A stretch of 64,000 nt of DNA from an uncultured Ectothiorhodospiraceae bacterium (GTDB lineage: Bacteria > Pseudomonadota > Gammaproteobacteria > Nitrococcales > Nitrococcaceae): assembly GCA_913055565.1 (NCBI GenBank), contig CAJXKP010000007.1:1-64000 (forward strand), given 5' to 3'. This document shows, piece after piece, positions 40,618 through 49,924 of this stretch (position 1 is its first letter; each line of letters starts with the position of its first letter). Position numbers and translations under genes: made by a program. The notes under the pieces are model-generated. The model saw nothing but the letters and a program-made list of their open reading frames with translations. It did no database searches and was not told the origin of the DNA.

Positions 40618-41412
40618 ATGCGGCAATACCTCGACCTGTTGAGCCACGTCCGACACCACGGGACCCCGAAGGCCGACCGCACAGGGACCGGGACGCTATC
40701 CGTTTTCGGCTGGCAAAGCCGCTACGATCTGAGCCAAGGCTTTCCCGTTGTCACCACCAAGAAGCTGCACCTGCGCGCCATCATCCATGAGTTGCTGTGG
40801 TTCCTGAGCGGCGACAGTAATACCCGCTACCTCAATGAGCGCAACGTCCATATCTGGGACGAGTGGGCTGACGACAATGGCGAACTCGGGCCCATCTACG
40901 GCGTCCAGTGGCGCTCCTGGCCCGCCCCCGACGGCCGCGAGATCGACCAGATCAGCCAGCTCATCCATCAGCTACGCCACGACCCCGACTCACGACGCCA
41001 CATTGTCAGCGCCTGGAATGTCGGCCAGCTCGATGCCATGCAGCTACCGCCCTGCCATGCCCTATTTCAGTTCTATGTCGCCGACGGCCGCCTCTCCTGC
41101 CAGCTCTATCAGCGCAGCGGGGACCTGTTCCTGGGGGTGCCCTTCAACATCGCGTCGTATGCCTTACTGACCCATATGGTTGCTCAGGTTACGGGCCTCC
41201 AGCCGGGCGAGTTCATCCACACACTCGGCGACGCGCACCTCTATCGCAATCACCTGGACCAGGCCGACCGCCAGCTCGCGCGTACGCCGACAGCACTTCC
41301 CACGCTGCGACTCAACCCGAGCGTCGATTCCTTGTTCGATTTCCGCTACGAGGATATCGGGCTCGAGGGCTATGATCCCCATCCACCCATCAAGGCCCCG
41401 ATTGCGGTATGA
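40618..41412 (+). CDS. thyA: Thymidylate synthase ThyA
   Basis: The 264-residue enzyme methylates dUMP using 5,10-methylene-THF. The nucleophile is Cys146 in [13 protein letters not shown]; the folate and dUMP residues [12 protein letters not shown] and [13 protein letters not shown] are present. Length matches E. coli ThyA. It overlaps folA by four bases, a functional pairing because ThyA makes dihydrofolate that FolA reduces. Confidence 0.98.
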   Translation: MRQYLDLLSHVRHHGTPKADRTGTGTLSVFGWQSRYDLSQGFPVVTTKKLHLRAIIHELLWFLSGDSNTRYLNERNVHIWDEWADDNGELGPIYGVQWRSWPAPDGREIDQISQLIHQLRHDPDSRRHIVSAWNVGQLDAMQLPPCHALFQFYVADGRLSCQLYQRSGDLFLGVPFNIASYALLTHMVAQVTGLQPGEFIHTLGDAHLYRNHLDQADRQLARTPTALPTLRLNPSVDSLFDFRYEDIGLEGYDPHPPIKAPIAV

Positions 41413-41918
41413 ACAGGGTTAGTGACCGGCCCGTTATTGCCATGATCGCTGCCATGGACCGCAACCGGGTCATTGGCGCCAACGGCGGCCTACCGTGGCA
41501 TCTACCGGCCGATATGCGGCACTTCGTGCAAACAACACGCGGCAAGCCCGTAATCATGGGCCGGCGCAACTATGAGGATATCGGGGGTGCGCTCCCCAAC
41601 CGTCACAACGTCATCCTGACGCGCGACCCATCGTACCCCGCCACCGGCTGCACGGTTGCTACCAAAGCGACCGAGGCTATAGCCGCGGCCGGCTCGGCCG
41701 ACGAGATCATGGTCATTGGCGGCGAGCAGATCTATCGGCTGTTCTTGCCCGAGAGTCAACGGCTCTATCTGACGTACGTCGATGCGGCCATCGGTGGGGA
41801 TACCTACTTCCCGGCTCTGGCGGTTGACGAATGGCATGAAACCAAGCGCGAGCACCGGCGTCCGGACGATCGGAACGGCTACGCCATGACCTTTGTCACC
41901 TTGGAGCGCGACGGCTAA
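41409..41918 (+). CDS. folA: Dihydrofolate reductase FolA
   Basis: The 169-residue reductase has [16 protein letters not shown] (folate pocket with the conserved Asp), [17 protein letters not shown] (NADPH) and [14 protein letters not shown]. It restores tetrahydrofolate for ThyA. Its ATG overlaps the thyA stop (ATGA). lgt-thyA-folA forms a compact operon. Confidence 0.96.
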   Translation: MNRVSDRPVIAMIAAMDRNRVIGANGGLPWHLPADMRHFVQTTRGKPVIMGRRNYEDIGGALPNRHNVILTRDPSYPATGCTVATKATEAIAAAGSADEIMVIGGEQIYRLFLPESQRLYLTYVDAAIGGDTYFPALAVDEWHETKREHRRPDDRNGYAMTFVTLERDG

Positions 41919-42098
41919 CGTCACTGGCCAGGGGACGCTGAACCATCAGCACGACCCTGTCGCCGTTCTGGCGTCATCAGCCTTGGTGTGACGGATGATG
42001 GCCGTTCACGGCGAGGCTCGCCTTGCCACAAGGCCGCCGTAGCCCGCGGAGCCCCGCAAGCATTCCTCAGCGTTTCCTTCGGCCACCTCGGTGGGCCA

Positions 42099-42127
42099 TT
42101 GCAGACGTATCTGGGTTAACCTATGCT
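42099..42127 (+). promoter_or_regulatory. Predicted promoter of the lipoprotein gene
   Basis: TTGCAG (42099-42104) and TATGCT (42122-42127) with a 17-base spacer lie upstream of the ATG at 42160. The spacer contains a GGTTAACC palindrome (42114-42121). Confidence 0.4.
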
Positions 42128-42159
42128 GCCAGCTTTAATTAGCCGATGAGGATGGGCTG

Positions 42160-43218
42160 ATGCAGCGCGCTCGCCTTGCCGCCACCCTGTTGCTGGTTCT
42201 GCTATTGCATGGCTGCGGCACCTTCGGGTTGGGCGGTTCGGAGGACTCGGACTCGAAGAGTAGCGAATCGGACACGACGTCCGAGAAAGGCGCTGAGTCC
42301 GACAGTGATCCACGCTCCGAGGATGCAAAAGCCGATAAGCGGGTGGTCCTCCCGGATAGCGAGGGCGAAGGCGATAGCGACCTGCTGTCCGGCATATTCG
42401 GCAGTGATGAGCCAGCCTCCCAGGCCAACCGCGCCGAGACGGCCAAGCTCCGCCAGGACATAGCCCGCCTCCAGGCCTCGATGCAGGATCGCCAGCCGCA
42501 ACGACAGCCAACGCGCACCGCTGATCGAACAGGCCCGGGCATTGGCGTGGTCTTCCCGAAAGGGGCGGCATTACGGGCCCCCATGCTGAGCGCCCTTAAC
42601 CGGGCCGCCGGCAGCTTCCCGATGCGCGTCATGTCACCGGGCGACGTAAGGCCTGTACTCGATTCCTATGGCTGCCGTGCGGCAGCCCCACAGGATTGCC
42701 TGAGCGCCTTGGCCGTCCAGCCGGGGGCCCGCCTACTGGCGGTCGTCGAGCCATTGCCCGCGACTAAGGACCAAGAGCGTCGCATCCGTTTCCGTTTCTA
42801 CGACACCGACCTGGGCTTGCGCTACGACCCAGTCACCCTGGCGCTACCGCGCGGTAACGCGGATACCGAGAGCCAGAGCTGGATCGCGGCGGCTGATGCG
42901 GTCCTAATCCACGCCCAGGATCATCTCCAGCTGACTCCGACCATCGTTCATGCCGTCAAGGCTGAGGGCGACACGGTCTATTTGAATCAAGGTAAGGCGG
43001 CTAATCTCGCCAAGGGCAGTCGGCTCACCGTCCATGGTGACGGGCGTCTCGTACGCGGGGCCGCTGACCTACCCGTCACGTGGATCCCCGGCAACAAGCG
43101 CGGCATGGTCGAGATCACGCGCGTTAGCAATTCGGGGCGTGCCATTGGCCGTGTCATAGAGGGGGAGGCGCCGGAACCGTCTGACTTCCTTATACCAGCC
43201 GACAGGGATCAAGGCTGA
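42160..43218 (+). CDS. Uncharacterised lipoprotein with acidic linker
   Basis: The 352-residue protein has a lipobox (LLLHGC, Cys19), then a very Ser/Asp/Glu-rich segment of about 50 residues, then a folded region (about 125-345). Near the C-terminus TVYLNQGKAANLAKGSRLTVHG resembles the small beta-barrel found at the end of FlgT/CsgG-type outer-membrane lipoproteins. The middle (GAALRAPMLSALNRAAGSFPMRVMS) could be a TolB-N/CsgG-like domain. I do not recognise the family confidently. It stands alone with its own promoter and converges with rho. Confidence 0.7.
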   Translation: MQRARLAATLLLVLLLHGCGTFGLGGSEDSDSKSSESDTTSEKGAESDSDPRSEDAKADKRVVLPDSEGEGDSDLLSGIFGSDEPASQANRAETAKLRQDIARLQASMQDRQPQRQPTRTADRTGPGIGVVFPKGAALRAPMLSALNRAAGSFPMRVMSPGDVRPVLDSYGCRAAAPQDCLSALAVQPGARLLAVVEPLPATKDQERRIRFRFYDTDLGLRYDPVTLALPRGNADTESQSWIAAADAVLIHAQDHLQLTPTIVHAVKAEGDTVYLNQGKAANLAKGSRLTVHGDGRLVRGAADLPVTWIPGNKRGMVEITRVSNSGRAIGRVIEGEAPEPSDFLIPADRDQG

Positions 43219-43252
43219 GGCCAACGGCCGCGGCGGAGCGTGCTCGCTCTCA

Positions 43253-43320
43253 AGGGAACACTAAACCGTTCGCGCCTGGTTTAGTGTTCCCTACGGCCTA
43301 GAACGAGACAAACCAGGCGC
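43253..43320. repeat. Overlapping inverted repeats between the lipoprotein gene and rho
   Basis: AGGGAACACTAAACC (43253-43267) pairs perfectly over 15 bp with 43278-43292. A second perfect 11-bp pair joins GCGCCTGGTTT (43272-43282) to AAACCAGGCGC (43310-43320). The two share 43278-43282, so they exclude each other. The first, the stronger, could end transcription from either side, although no U-run follows. Confidence 0.7.
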
Positions 43321-43451
43321 TAAGCGCATCGGCCGCATCAACGAGGATAGAGGCGGGGGGAGACCACCGCCCTGTAGGGATGGCAGCAGTTAGGCCTGCC
43401 ACGACGACTCGCACCTGGCCGGCAGGCTATCCCGCCCCTTCGTCGCCGAGG

Positions 43452-44717
43452 TCAGCCCGAGCGCTTCATGGATTCGAAGAACTCGGCGTTGGTCTTGGTA
43501 TCCTTGAGCTTATCCAACAGGAACTCGATCGCCGCGAGTTCGTCCATGGGGTGGAGCAGCTTGCGCAGTATCCAGACCTTCTGGAGCTCGTCCTGCGTCA
43601 TCAATAGCTCCTCACGCCGGGTGCCCGAGCGATTGATGTTAATCGCCGGATAGATCCGTTTCTCGGAGATCCGGCGATCCATGTGGATCTCCATATTCCC
43701 CGTTCCCTTGAATTCCTCGTAGATGACGTCATCCATGCGCGAACCGGTCTCGACCAGGGCCGTCGAGATGACGGATAGGCTACCGCCCTCCTCGACGTTT
43801 CGCGCCGCGCCGAAGAATCGCTTGGGCCGATGCAGGGCGTTGGCATCGACACCGCCGGTGAGCACCTTACCCGAGGAGGGGATAACCGTGTTGTAGGCCC
43901 GGGCCAACCGGGTAATCGAATCCAGCAGGACGACCACGTCCTGACGATGCTCGACCAGCCGTTTGGCCTTTTCGATGACCATCTCGGCCACCTGGACATG
44001 GCGATTGGCCGGCTCATCGAAGGTGGATGAGACAACCTCGCCACGCACGGTCCGCTGCATCTCCGTCACCTCCTCCGGCCGCTCATCAATGAGCAGAACG
44101 ATGACGTAGCACTCGGGGTAATTGGCCGTAATGGCCTGCGCCACGTTCTGGAGCAGCATGGTCTTACCGGCCTTGGGCGGCGACACCAACAGGCCTCGCT
44201 GCCCCTTGCCAACCGGCGCGCTAAGGTCAATGACGCGCGCCGTCAGATCCTCAGTAGAGCCGTTACCACGCTCAAGCACCATGCGTTCCTTCGGGAACAG
44301 GGGGGTGAGATTCTCGAACAGGACCTTATCCTTCGCCGCCTCGGGCTTCTCGAAGTTTATCTCGCTGACTTTGAGAAGCGCGAAGTAGCGCTCACCCTCT
44401 TTCGGCGGCCTGATCTTGCCCGCCACCGTATCGCCGGTCCGCAGGCTAAAGCGCCGGATCTGACTCGGTGAGACGTAGATATCGTCGGGCCCGGCGAGGT
44501 AGGAACTATTCGCCGAGCGCAGGAACCCAAAGCCGTCCTGCAGGATCTCGACAACACCGTCGCCCCATATGTCCTCACCGTTTTTGGCCTGATGCTTGAG
44601 TAGAGAGAAGATCAGGTCCTGCTTCCGCGCGCGCGCAACGCCCTCGATGCCCTGATCACGGGCCATCTGCAGTAATTCCGTAGCGGGTTTTTGCTTGAGC
44701 TCGGTGAGATTCATCAT
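43452..44717 (-). CDS. rho: Transcription termination factor Rho
   Basis: The 421-residue RNA-dependent ATPase has the N-terminal helix-and-OSB RNA-binding domain ([24 protein letters not shown], split here for length), the Walker [10 protein letters not shown] and the Q/R loops typical of Rho. It terminates factor-dependent transcripts. A second in-frame ATG follows the first. The usual upstream trxA neighbour is missing; a long gap lies there instead. Confidence 0.98.
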   Translation of the reverse strand: MMNLTELKQKPATELLQMARDQGIEGVARARKQDLIFSLLKHQAKNGEDIWGDGVVEILQDGFGFLRSANSSYLAGPDDIYVSPSQIRRFSLRTGDTVAGKIRPPKEGERYFALLKVSEINFEKPEAAKDKVLFENLTPLFPKERMVLERGNGSTEDLTARVIDLSAPVGKGQRGLLVSPPKAGKTMLLQNVAQAITANYPECYVIVLLIDERPEEVTEMQRTVRGEVVSSTFDEPANRHVQVAEMVIEKAKRLVEHRQDVVVLLDSITRLARAYNTVIPSSGKVLTGGVDANALHRPKRFFGAARNVEEGGSLSVISTALVETGSRMDDVIYEEFKGTGNMEIHMDRRISEKRIYPAININRSGTRREELLMTQDELQKVWILRKLLHPMDELAAIEFLLDKLKDTKTNAEFFESMKRSG

Positions 44718-44820
44718 GGTTTATCGGAGATTATGCATTCGCTAGCTGGGGTGGCAGCGGGATTCAACCCGCTAGACTATTGGGTTGGGCGAGCCATTGA
44801 AACGCGGCTCGCCCCGGATA
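44718..44820 (-). promoter_or_regulatory. Structured rho leader
   Basis: In the RNA upstream of rho a perfect 9-bp stem pairs 44806-44814 with 44787-44795 (ten-base loop). Nearer the start two further 6-bp options appear: CAACCC/GGGTTG and AGCGGG/CCCGCT, which share bases. Rho is autoregulated through its leader in E. coli, so a control role is plausible but is an inference. Confidence 0.4.
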
Positions 44821-45643
44821 GGGATTGCTCATGCGGTTGTTAATGGATGAGCTGCCTTCTGAGATGGGCCTTGATCAAGAACCACAACGTTAGACCTGGC
44901 TTTCGCCATCGGCTCAAACGCCGCAGCCCAGCGGTATCGATCAGTGAACCCGAGCAGGCCCATGGTCGGTAAGGCCCCACCATTGATCGCCAGATCAGGC
45001 CTGCGAATCAACGGAGCACGTCTCGCCGGCGTTCCTCGTCATCCTTTGCTTGAAGCAAGGCCGGCGACTCGCCCGCGGGCGGGATCAAGGACCACGAGAG
45101 GCTCACGGCTGCGGGGTCGCGTAAACCCGATCGGCGACTTAATGCCGCTAATCGGCGCTGAGTATCGGGGGAGACTAGCCGGCACTTAGTACACTGTCAA
45201 CTATGGTTTCGACCCAACAGCATCCAAGGCATGAGCTCCCTTGGAGCCAGGAACACGGGGCTGTTGCGACGCTCGGCCGCGCCGCCCAGCGCCCGACCTC
45301 GCACGAGCGTGTCACTCCGCTCCAGGAGCCCTAAAGCGAGCCTGCCCAAACACAGCAAGCAAGCCACCCGGGGCCCTGTCGTCGGTATAATCTTCCACGA
45401 ACGACCGCCTCCTGGCATCCCGGGACGGGCCAGGGGGCGAGGACCACGTGCCGGACGCGCAATCGGCGATTCGCCGGGCAGCGCATGCGTGTGGCTGGCT
45501 CGCTAGCCTAGGTGCCTGGCAGACTCACCGCCACGACGTGATCCTTGCGCCGGTGACTGCTAAAGGCAACGCCCCGTCGTGTGAGGCAGCGGCGGCCATC
45601 CGGCGCCGTAGATCTCGCCAAGGGCTGTTCAGGGCAATGTCCA
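44821..45643. other. Long gap without recognisable gene between rho and nudE
   Basis: No open frame here shows recognisable homology or good coding character. Short frames of 60-91 codons exist on both strands. A GTG frame at 45448-45705 has a decent RBS but overlaps the nudE start in another phase. A perfect TATAAT at 45386-45391 lacks a -35 partner. A small palindrome TTGCTTGAAGCAA lies near 45045. The region may hold decayed genes or an unidentified RNA. Confidence 0.5.
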
Positions 45644-46198
45644 TTGAAAGAACCGTACCAACGCTACGTACATACACTGACTCGCTCACGGCTTTTCCAG
45701 ATTGATGCCGTGGGCTTGCGCTTTAGCAACGGCACGGAGGTGGAGTTCGAGCGGCTATCACCGGGGCATGACGGGGGAGCCGTGCTGGTCGTACCGATAA
45801 CCGAGCATGGCGAGCTACTCATGATCCGTGAGTACGCCGTTGGTACCGAGCGCTATGAACTCGGTTTTCCGAAGGGCCGGTTGGAAGTCGATGAGTCACC
45901 CGGCACGGGCGCACGTCGTGAGCTGCGCGAGGAAACGGGCTATGATGCCCACCGTATCGACGAGCTGCGACGGGTCACGCTGGCGCCGGGCTATATCGCG
46001 CATGAGACGACGATTATACTAGCGCGACAACTAACGCATGCACCGCTTAGGGGCGACGAGCCAGAGCCCCCTGAGCTTATCGGCTGGCCATTGAATCGTT
46101 TCGATGAGCTGCTCAACCAACAAGGACTTACCGAGGCGCGGAGCATTGCGGCCCTCTACCTGGCTCAAACCTTTCTTGACGCGACAACAGGGGACTGA
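45644..46198 (+). CDS. nudE: ADP-compounds Nudix hydrolase NudE
   Basis: The 184-residue Nudix protein has the Nudix box GRLEVDESPGTGARRELREE, slightly modified but with the REEXGE-type core ARRELREETG, and a NudE-like start TRSRLFQIDAVGLRFSNG. E. coli NudE cleaves Ap3A, ADP-ribose and NADH. I chose TTG 45644, with AGGG upstream, over GTG 45581 because homology begins just after it. cysQ starts three bases downstream. Confidence 0.92.
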   Translation: MKEPYQRYVHTLTRSRLFQIDAVGLRFSNGTEVEFERLSPGHDGGAVLVVPITEHGELLMIREYAVGTERYELGFPKGRLEVDESPGTGARRELREETGYDAHRIDELRRVTLAPGYIAHETTIILARQLTHAPLRGDEPEPPELIGWPLNRFDELLNQQGLTEARSIAALYLAQTFLDATTGD

Positions 46199-46201
46199 GG
46201 C

Positions 46202-47071
46202 ATGAGCATCGACGTCCAGACACGCTGGCAGCTCAGCGAGGAGGTCTGCCGCATCGCGCGTGAGGCCGGCGAGCGCATTATGAGCGTCTATAACCAGGAT
46301 TTCGAGGTCGAGACCAAGGACGATAACACCCCCCTTACGCAAGCGGATCGGGCCGCCCACACCACGATCCAGCAGGCGCTCGAAGGCCAGGAACCCAAAC
46401 TGCCGATCCTATCGGAGGAAGGCGCCGAGACCCCCTATGAGGAGCGCCGCAGCTGGGAGAACTTCTGGCTCGTGGACCCGCTCGACGGTACCAAGGAATT
46501 CATTAACAAAAACGGCGAGTTTACGGTCAATATCGCGTTAATCCAGGACCAGCGACCTATAGTCGGCGTCGTTTATGCGCCAGCGCTCGGCGTTACCTAC
46601 TTGGGCGTCAAGGGCAAGGGCGCTTTCCGCATTACCAAAGCCGAGCACCAACCCATCTATGCGCGGGCGGTTAACGACGAAAAGCTGACGGTGGTGGCCA
46701 GTCGGTCACATCGCGACAGCGCCATCGACGCCCTGCTAGCACGCCTGCCCGAGCACGAGATCACCTCGGTCGGCAGCTCGCTTAAATTCTGCCGGGTCGC
46801 CGAGGGCCAGGCCGACTTGTACCCTCGCTTCGGCCGAACCGCTGAATGGGACACGGCCGCCGCGCAGTGCGTGGTCGAAACCGCCGGGGGCCGCGTCGTC
46901 GATCTCGATCGCAGCCCGTTGACCTACAACACGAATGAATCCCTGTTCAATCCGAGTTTCGTCGTCTATGGCGACCCCGCCCACGACTGGGACCAATACC
47001 TCCAGGGGCTGGCTAAGGCCACACCCGAGTCGTCCCCAAACGCACCGAGCGGCGAGCCCGGCTCGAGCTAG
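46202..47071 (+). CDS. cysQ: 3'(2'),5'-bisphosphate nucleotidase CysQ
   Basis: The 289-residue inositol-monophosphatase-fold enzyme has LSEEGAETPYEER, DPLDGTKEFINKNGEFTVNI and a C-terminal EWDTAAAQCVVETAGG, all CysQ metal and substrate motifs. It degrades PAP from sulfate assimilation. nudE-cysQ adjacency is conserved in E. coli. A Ser/Pro-rich tail follows the domain. Confidence 0.96.
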   Translation: MSIDVQTRWQLSEEVCRIAREAGERIMSVYNQDFEVETKDDNTPLTQADRAAHTTIQQALEGQEPKLPILSEEGAETPYEERRSWENFWLVDPLDGTKEFINKNGEFTVNIALIQDQRPIVGVVYAPALGVTYLGVKGKGAFRITKAEHQPIYARAVNDEKLTVVASRSHRDSAIDALLARLPEHEITSVGSSLKFCRVAEGQADLYPRFGRTAEWDTAAAQCVVETAGGRVVDLDRSPLTYNTNESLFNPSFVVYGDPAHDWDQYLQGLAKATPESSPNAPSGEPGSS

Positions 47072-47205
47072 GGAGACGCGGAACAAGTCGCACAAGCCTC
47101 TAGCCGTCGAGCGCGCGCGCAGGCAAAGCGCGGCGTGCCGCGCCCTACTAAGGGTATCGTCATGCTTTGCCACGCGTATCGCGAACGCGCCCAGCGGCCC
47201 CAACG

Positions 47206-47234
47206 GGCGCGCCACGGCGGCGCCGTGGCACGCC
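47206..47234. terminator. Hairpin downstream of cysQ
   Basis: A 13-bp stem (47206-47218 with 47222-47234, one G-U pair in plus-strand RNA) with a three-base loop lies 135 bases past cysQ and before convergent phaC. In the plus strand it is followed by CTTGTCC, a weak U content, so efficiency is doubtful. Confidence 0.45.
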
Positions 47235-47309
47235 TTGTCCCACGAGAATGACTCCGTATCGCCCTAGCTCGCGCGAACGAACCTGGGCGTTGGCTACCGC
47301 CGCCGACGC

Positions 47310-49064
47310 CTAGCGCATCAGCACATAACTGCCCGGTGCGGGCTCCAACACCGGCAGATCCTGGTTGGGCGCGCCCATGGAAGGCGGTTCTACCGCGGTG
47401 CCGCTACGCTCGCGCAACCAATTCTCCCAAGCAGGCCACCATGACCCCTGGGCCTGCTCGGCCTTCGCCAAGAACTGATCTGGCGGCAGGTAAGAATCCA
47501 GGGGCTCGTGGTAGATCGTACGGTAGCTACGGCGCGGATGGCCGGGCGGCGTCACGATGCCTGCGTTATGGCCCCCCGAGGTCAGCAGGAAGGTAACCGG
47601 CGTCCTCGCCAGTCGCACCAGCTTGTAGACGGAGCGCCATGGCGCGATGTGATCCTTCTCCGTGCCGACGACGAACATGGGGGCCTTGATGTCGCCGAGA
47701 TGAATAGGCTGACCAGCGACGTCGTAGCGCCCCTCGACGAAATCGTTATGCATGAACAGATCACGCAGGTACTCGGAGTGCATGCGGTAAGGCAGCCGCG
47801 TGGCGTCGGCATTCCACGCCATGAGATCGATGGTGTTCTCGCGCTCACCCATGAGGTAGTGCTGGACCATGCGTGACCAGATCAGATCCTCGGAGCGCAG
47901 GAGTTGGAAGGCCCCGGCCATATGCCCCTGCCCGAGATAGCCGCGGGCCCACATGACGTCCTCCAGGAACGCGACCTGGGATTCATCGATGAATAGCTCC
48001 AGCTCGCCGGGTTCGGTGAAATCCGCCTGCGCCGCCAATAGTGACATGGAGGCGATGCGGTCATCGCCATCGCGCGCCATCGTAGCGCCGGCGAGCATCA
48101 GGAGGGTGCCGCCCAGGCAGTAGCCCACGGTATGGATACCGCGCTCGGGACAGATCTGCTCAACCGCGTCCAGCGCCGCCATGACGCCTTGCCGCCGGTA
48201 GTCATCCAGGCCCAGATCGCGATCATCGCTCGTAGGGTTGCGCCAGGAGACCATGAAAACGGTATAGCCCTGGCCTACCAGGTATTCCACCAGGGACTTC
48301 CCGCGCCGCAGGTCTAGGATGTAGTACTTCATGATCCAGGCCGGCGTGATCAACACCGGCTCGGGATGAACGGTCTCCGTCGTGGGCTCGTACTGAATTA
48401 GCTCGATGAGCCGATTGCGATAGACCACCTGACCGGGTGTTAGCGCCATATCGCGGCCAACCTGGAAGGCCTCGGTGCCGGCTGGCGGATCACCCGCGAG
48501 CTTGCGCTGCTGATCCTCGAGGAGATTCTCCGCACCGCGGACCAGGTTATAGCCCGCTTCGTTGAGCGTCCGCGCCTGGATGACCGGATTGGTGAGCAGG
48601 AAATTGGAGGGCGAAACCACGTCCAGGCATTGACGTGTAAGAAAGCCCACAACCGCCTCATGGTGCGGGTCGACACCGCGGACACCCGTGGTCGCGTTGT
48701 GCCACCACTGCTGTGTCAGCAGGAAGCTTTGATACAGCGGCGCCCAGGGGATTTGCTGCCAGCGCTCGTCATGGAACCGGTCATCGCCGGCGAGCGGCTC
48801 GATACAGGGCTCGACCGCCTCGCTGGCCGCCATACAGCGTAGGTTATACAGCGCCAGGCGCTGCCATTTACGCCAGCCCTTGTAGGTCAACTCGGCTTGC
48901 TTACCGGGATGTAGAGCCAAGTTCAGCCACCAATCCGTGGCGGCTAAGGCGATGGCGGCCGGCGAGAGCCCTTGGGTGATCTCGCCAAGGCCGGCGTGCA
49001 ACAACCGATCGAGGGGATTGGCGGGAACGGTCTCGGCCTCGGAGACGGTGCGCGTATGAGCCAT
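47310..49064 (-). CDS. phaC: Poly(3-hydroxyalkanoate) synthase PhaC
   Basis: The 584-residue alpha/beta-hydrolase-fold enzyme has the PhaC N-terminal domain and the lipase-like box GYCLGG with nucleophile Cys316, a catalytic Asp in GTEKDHIAPW and His in TSGGHNAGIV. It polymerises hydroxyacyl-CoA into storage granules. The length and domain layout match class I synthases. No phaA/phaB/phasin gene is adjacent. It lies downstream of the pilus operon on the same strand with a 150-base gap, so it probably has its own promoter. Confidence 0.95.
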   Translation of the reverse strand: MAHTRTVSEAETVPANPLDRLLHAGLGEITQGLSPAAIALAATDWWLNLALHPGKQAELTYKGWRKWQRLALYNLRCMAASEAVEPCIEPLAGDDRFHDERWQQIPWAPLYQSFLLTQQWWHNATTGVRGVDPHHEAVVGFLTRQCLDVVSPSNFLLTNPVIQARTLNEAGYNLVRGAENLLEDQQRKLAGDPPAGTEAFQVGRDMALTPGQVVYRNRLIELIQYEPTTETVHPEPVLITPAWIMKYYILDLRRGKSLVEYLVGQGYTVFMVSWRNPTSDDRDLGLDDYRRQGVMAALDAVEQICPERGIHTVGYCLGGTLLMLAGATMARDGDDRIASMSLLAAQADFTEPGELELFIDESQVAFLEDVMWARGYLGQGHMAGAFQLLRSEDLIWSRMVQHYLMGERENTIDLMAWNADATRLPYRMHSEYLRDLFMHNDFVEGRYDVAGQPIHLGDIKAPMFVVGTEKDHIAPWRSVYKLVRLARTPVTFLLTSGGHNAGIVTPPGHPRRSYRTIYHEPLDSYLPPDQFLAKAEQAQGSWWPAWENWLRERSGTAVEPPSMGAPNQDLPVLEPAPGSYVLMR

Positions 49065-49214
49065 GGGCGGCCCTCCTGGTAAACGGCTGCTACCCGTTGA
49101 GGATAACCCACATAACCGTCCGGTGCGCGCCGGGGCGAGCGAGCGGGAGTCGCCTACGAGTACTCATTCCTACGCCGAGCGCGACCCTCTTTCACGGCGA
49201 CGTGTCGCGGGAGG

Positions 49215-49883
49215 TTAACGCCGCATGACATAATAGGCTGTCAACGTCGCGACCTGGGCCTCGTCGCCCTGGGCACCGTTCATCGCATCCGTATCGTCGA
49301 GCCCCCACTGCTGCGCGCTACCAGTATTATGACGGCCTTCGCGACGAAAGCGACCGAAGCGGGCGTCTACGCGCCCGTCGATCCGCGAATCCAGATGCCG
49401 CGCCAGTGACGGCGTGAGCTGGCTAAACTCGAGCACGTTGCGCGGCCGCTCGACGAAGTTGCCGGTACTGGCGCCCGGCACGGCCCAATCGGCGACGGGG
49501 CGCATACATACCTGAATGGCCTGCGGGTTGCCGTTGCTATCCTCGTAGACGTAGCGATCGTTCTCGCCTACCGCGCGCCCTTGTGGGAGCTCAACACCCG
49601 CTGCGAGGAACTCGTCGAGCATGCCGTTATTACAGCTCGGGGCGTCGATGAGGCCATCATCATCCGTGCTCCCCGGGACGCCTCCGGTCCTTTGAAGATA
49701 GCTGTCATAGGCCATCTGCCAACCGCGAACATACTGACCGCTTATCGTGCTGTAGGTGGCGGTGCGGTAGAGGCCGGCGCCAACAGACATCGCGGCTAGC
49801 AAGAGACCGATGACGGCAATAACCACCGTCACCTCCAGCAGGCTGAATCCGACCTGGCGACGGCTCGACGTCGCTAGAGACAT
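49215..49883 (-). CDS. Prepilin, paralogue of the first pilin of the cluster
   Basis: The 222-residue protein has the prepilin peptidase site VG|FSLLE (cleavage after Gly12, Glu at +5) and one N-terminal helix. Its body aligns with the 269-residue pilin at 62775-63584: shared AYDSY, DRYVYED-NGNP, PDLAR/PSLARHLD and a closing AYYVMRR-like strand. Start ATG 49883 follows AGGGAG; the upstream 15 codons overlap the neighbouring gene. Last gene of the pilus operon. It may be a minor or alternative pilin. Confidence 0.85.
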   Translation of the reverse strand: MSLATSSRRQVGFSLLEVTVVIAVIGLLLAAMSVGAGLYRTATYSTISGQYVRGWQMAYDSYLQRTGGVPGSTDDDGLIDAPSCNNGMLDEFLAAGVELPQGRAVGENDRYVYEDSNGNPQAIQVCMRPVADWAVPGASTGNFVERPRNVLEFSQLTPSLARHLDSRIDGRVDARFGRFRREGRHNTGSAQQWGLDDTDAMNGAQGDEAQVATLTAYYVMRR

Positions 49884-49924
49884 GACACATCTCCCTTGTT
49901 GCTCGGCTGCCGTACGCTCGCCGC

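Noticed and set aside
44829-45011. 60-codon minus-strand frame upstream of rho (possible gene remnant)
   Set aside because: Sequence looks vaguely protein-like but I cannot tie it to any family, and there is no ribosome binding site.
45448-45705. 85-codon frame with a GTG start and GAGG site before nudE
   Set aside because: It overlaps the conserved NudE start in another frame and its protein has no recognisable domain or sensible composition.
47072-47309. Small RNA between cysQ and phaC
   Set aside because: Apart from one GC-rich hairpin there is no promoter or recognisable RNA fold.
49065-49214. Shared transcript from the pilus operon into phaC
   Set aside because: A 150-base gap with a small palindrome separates them and the functions are unrelated; cotranscription cannot be shown.
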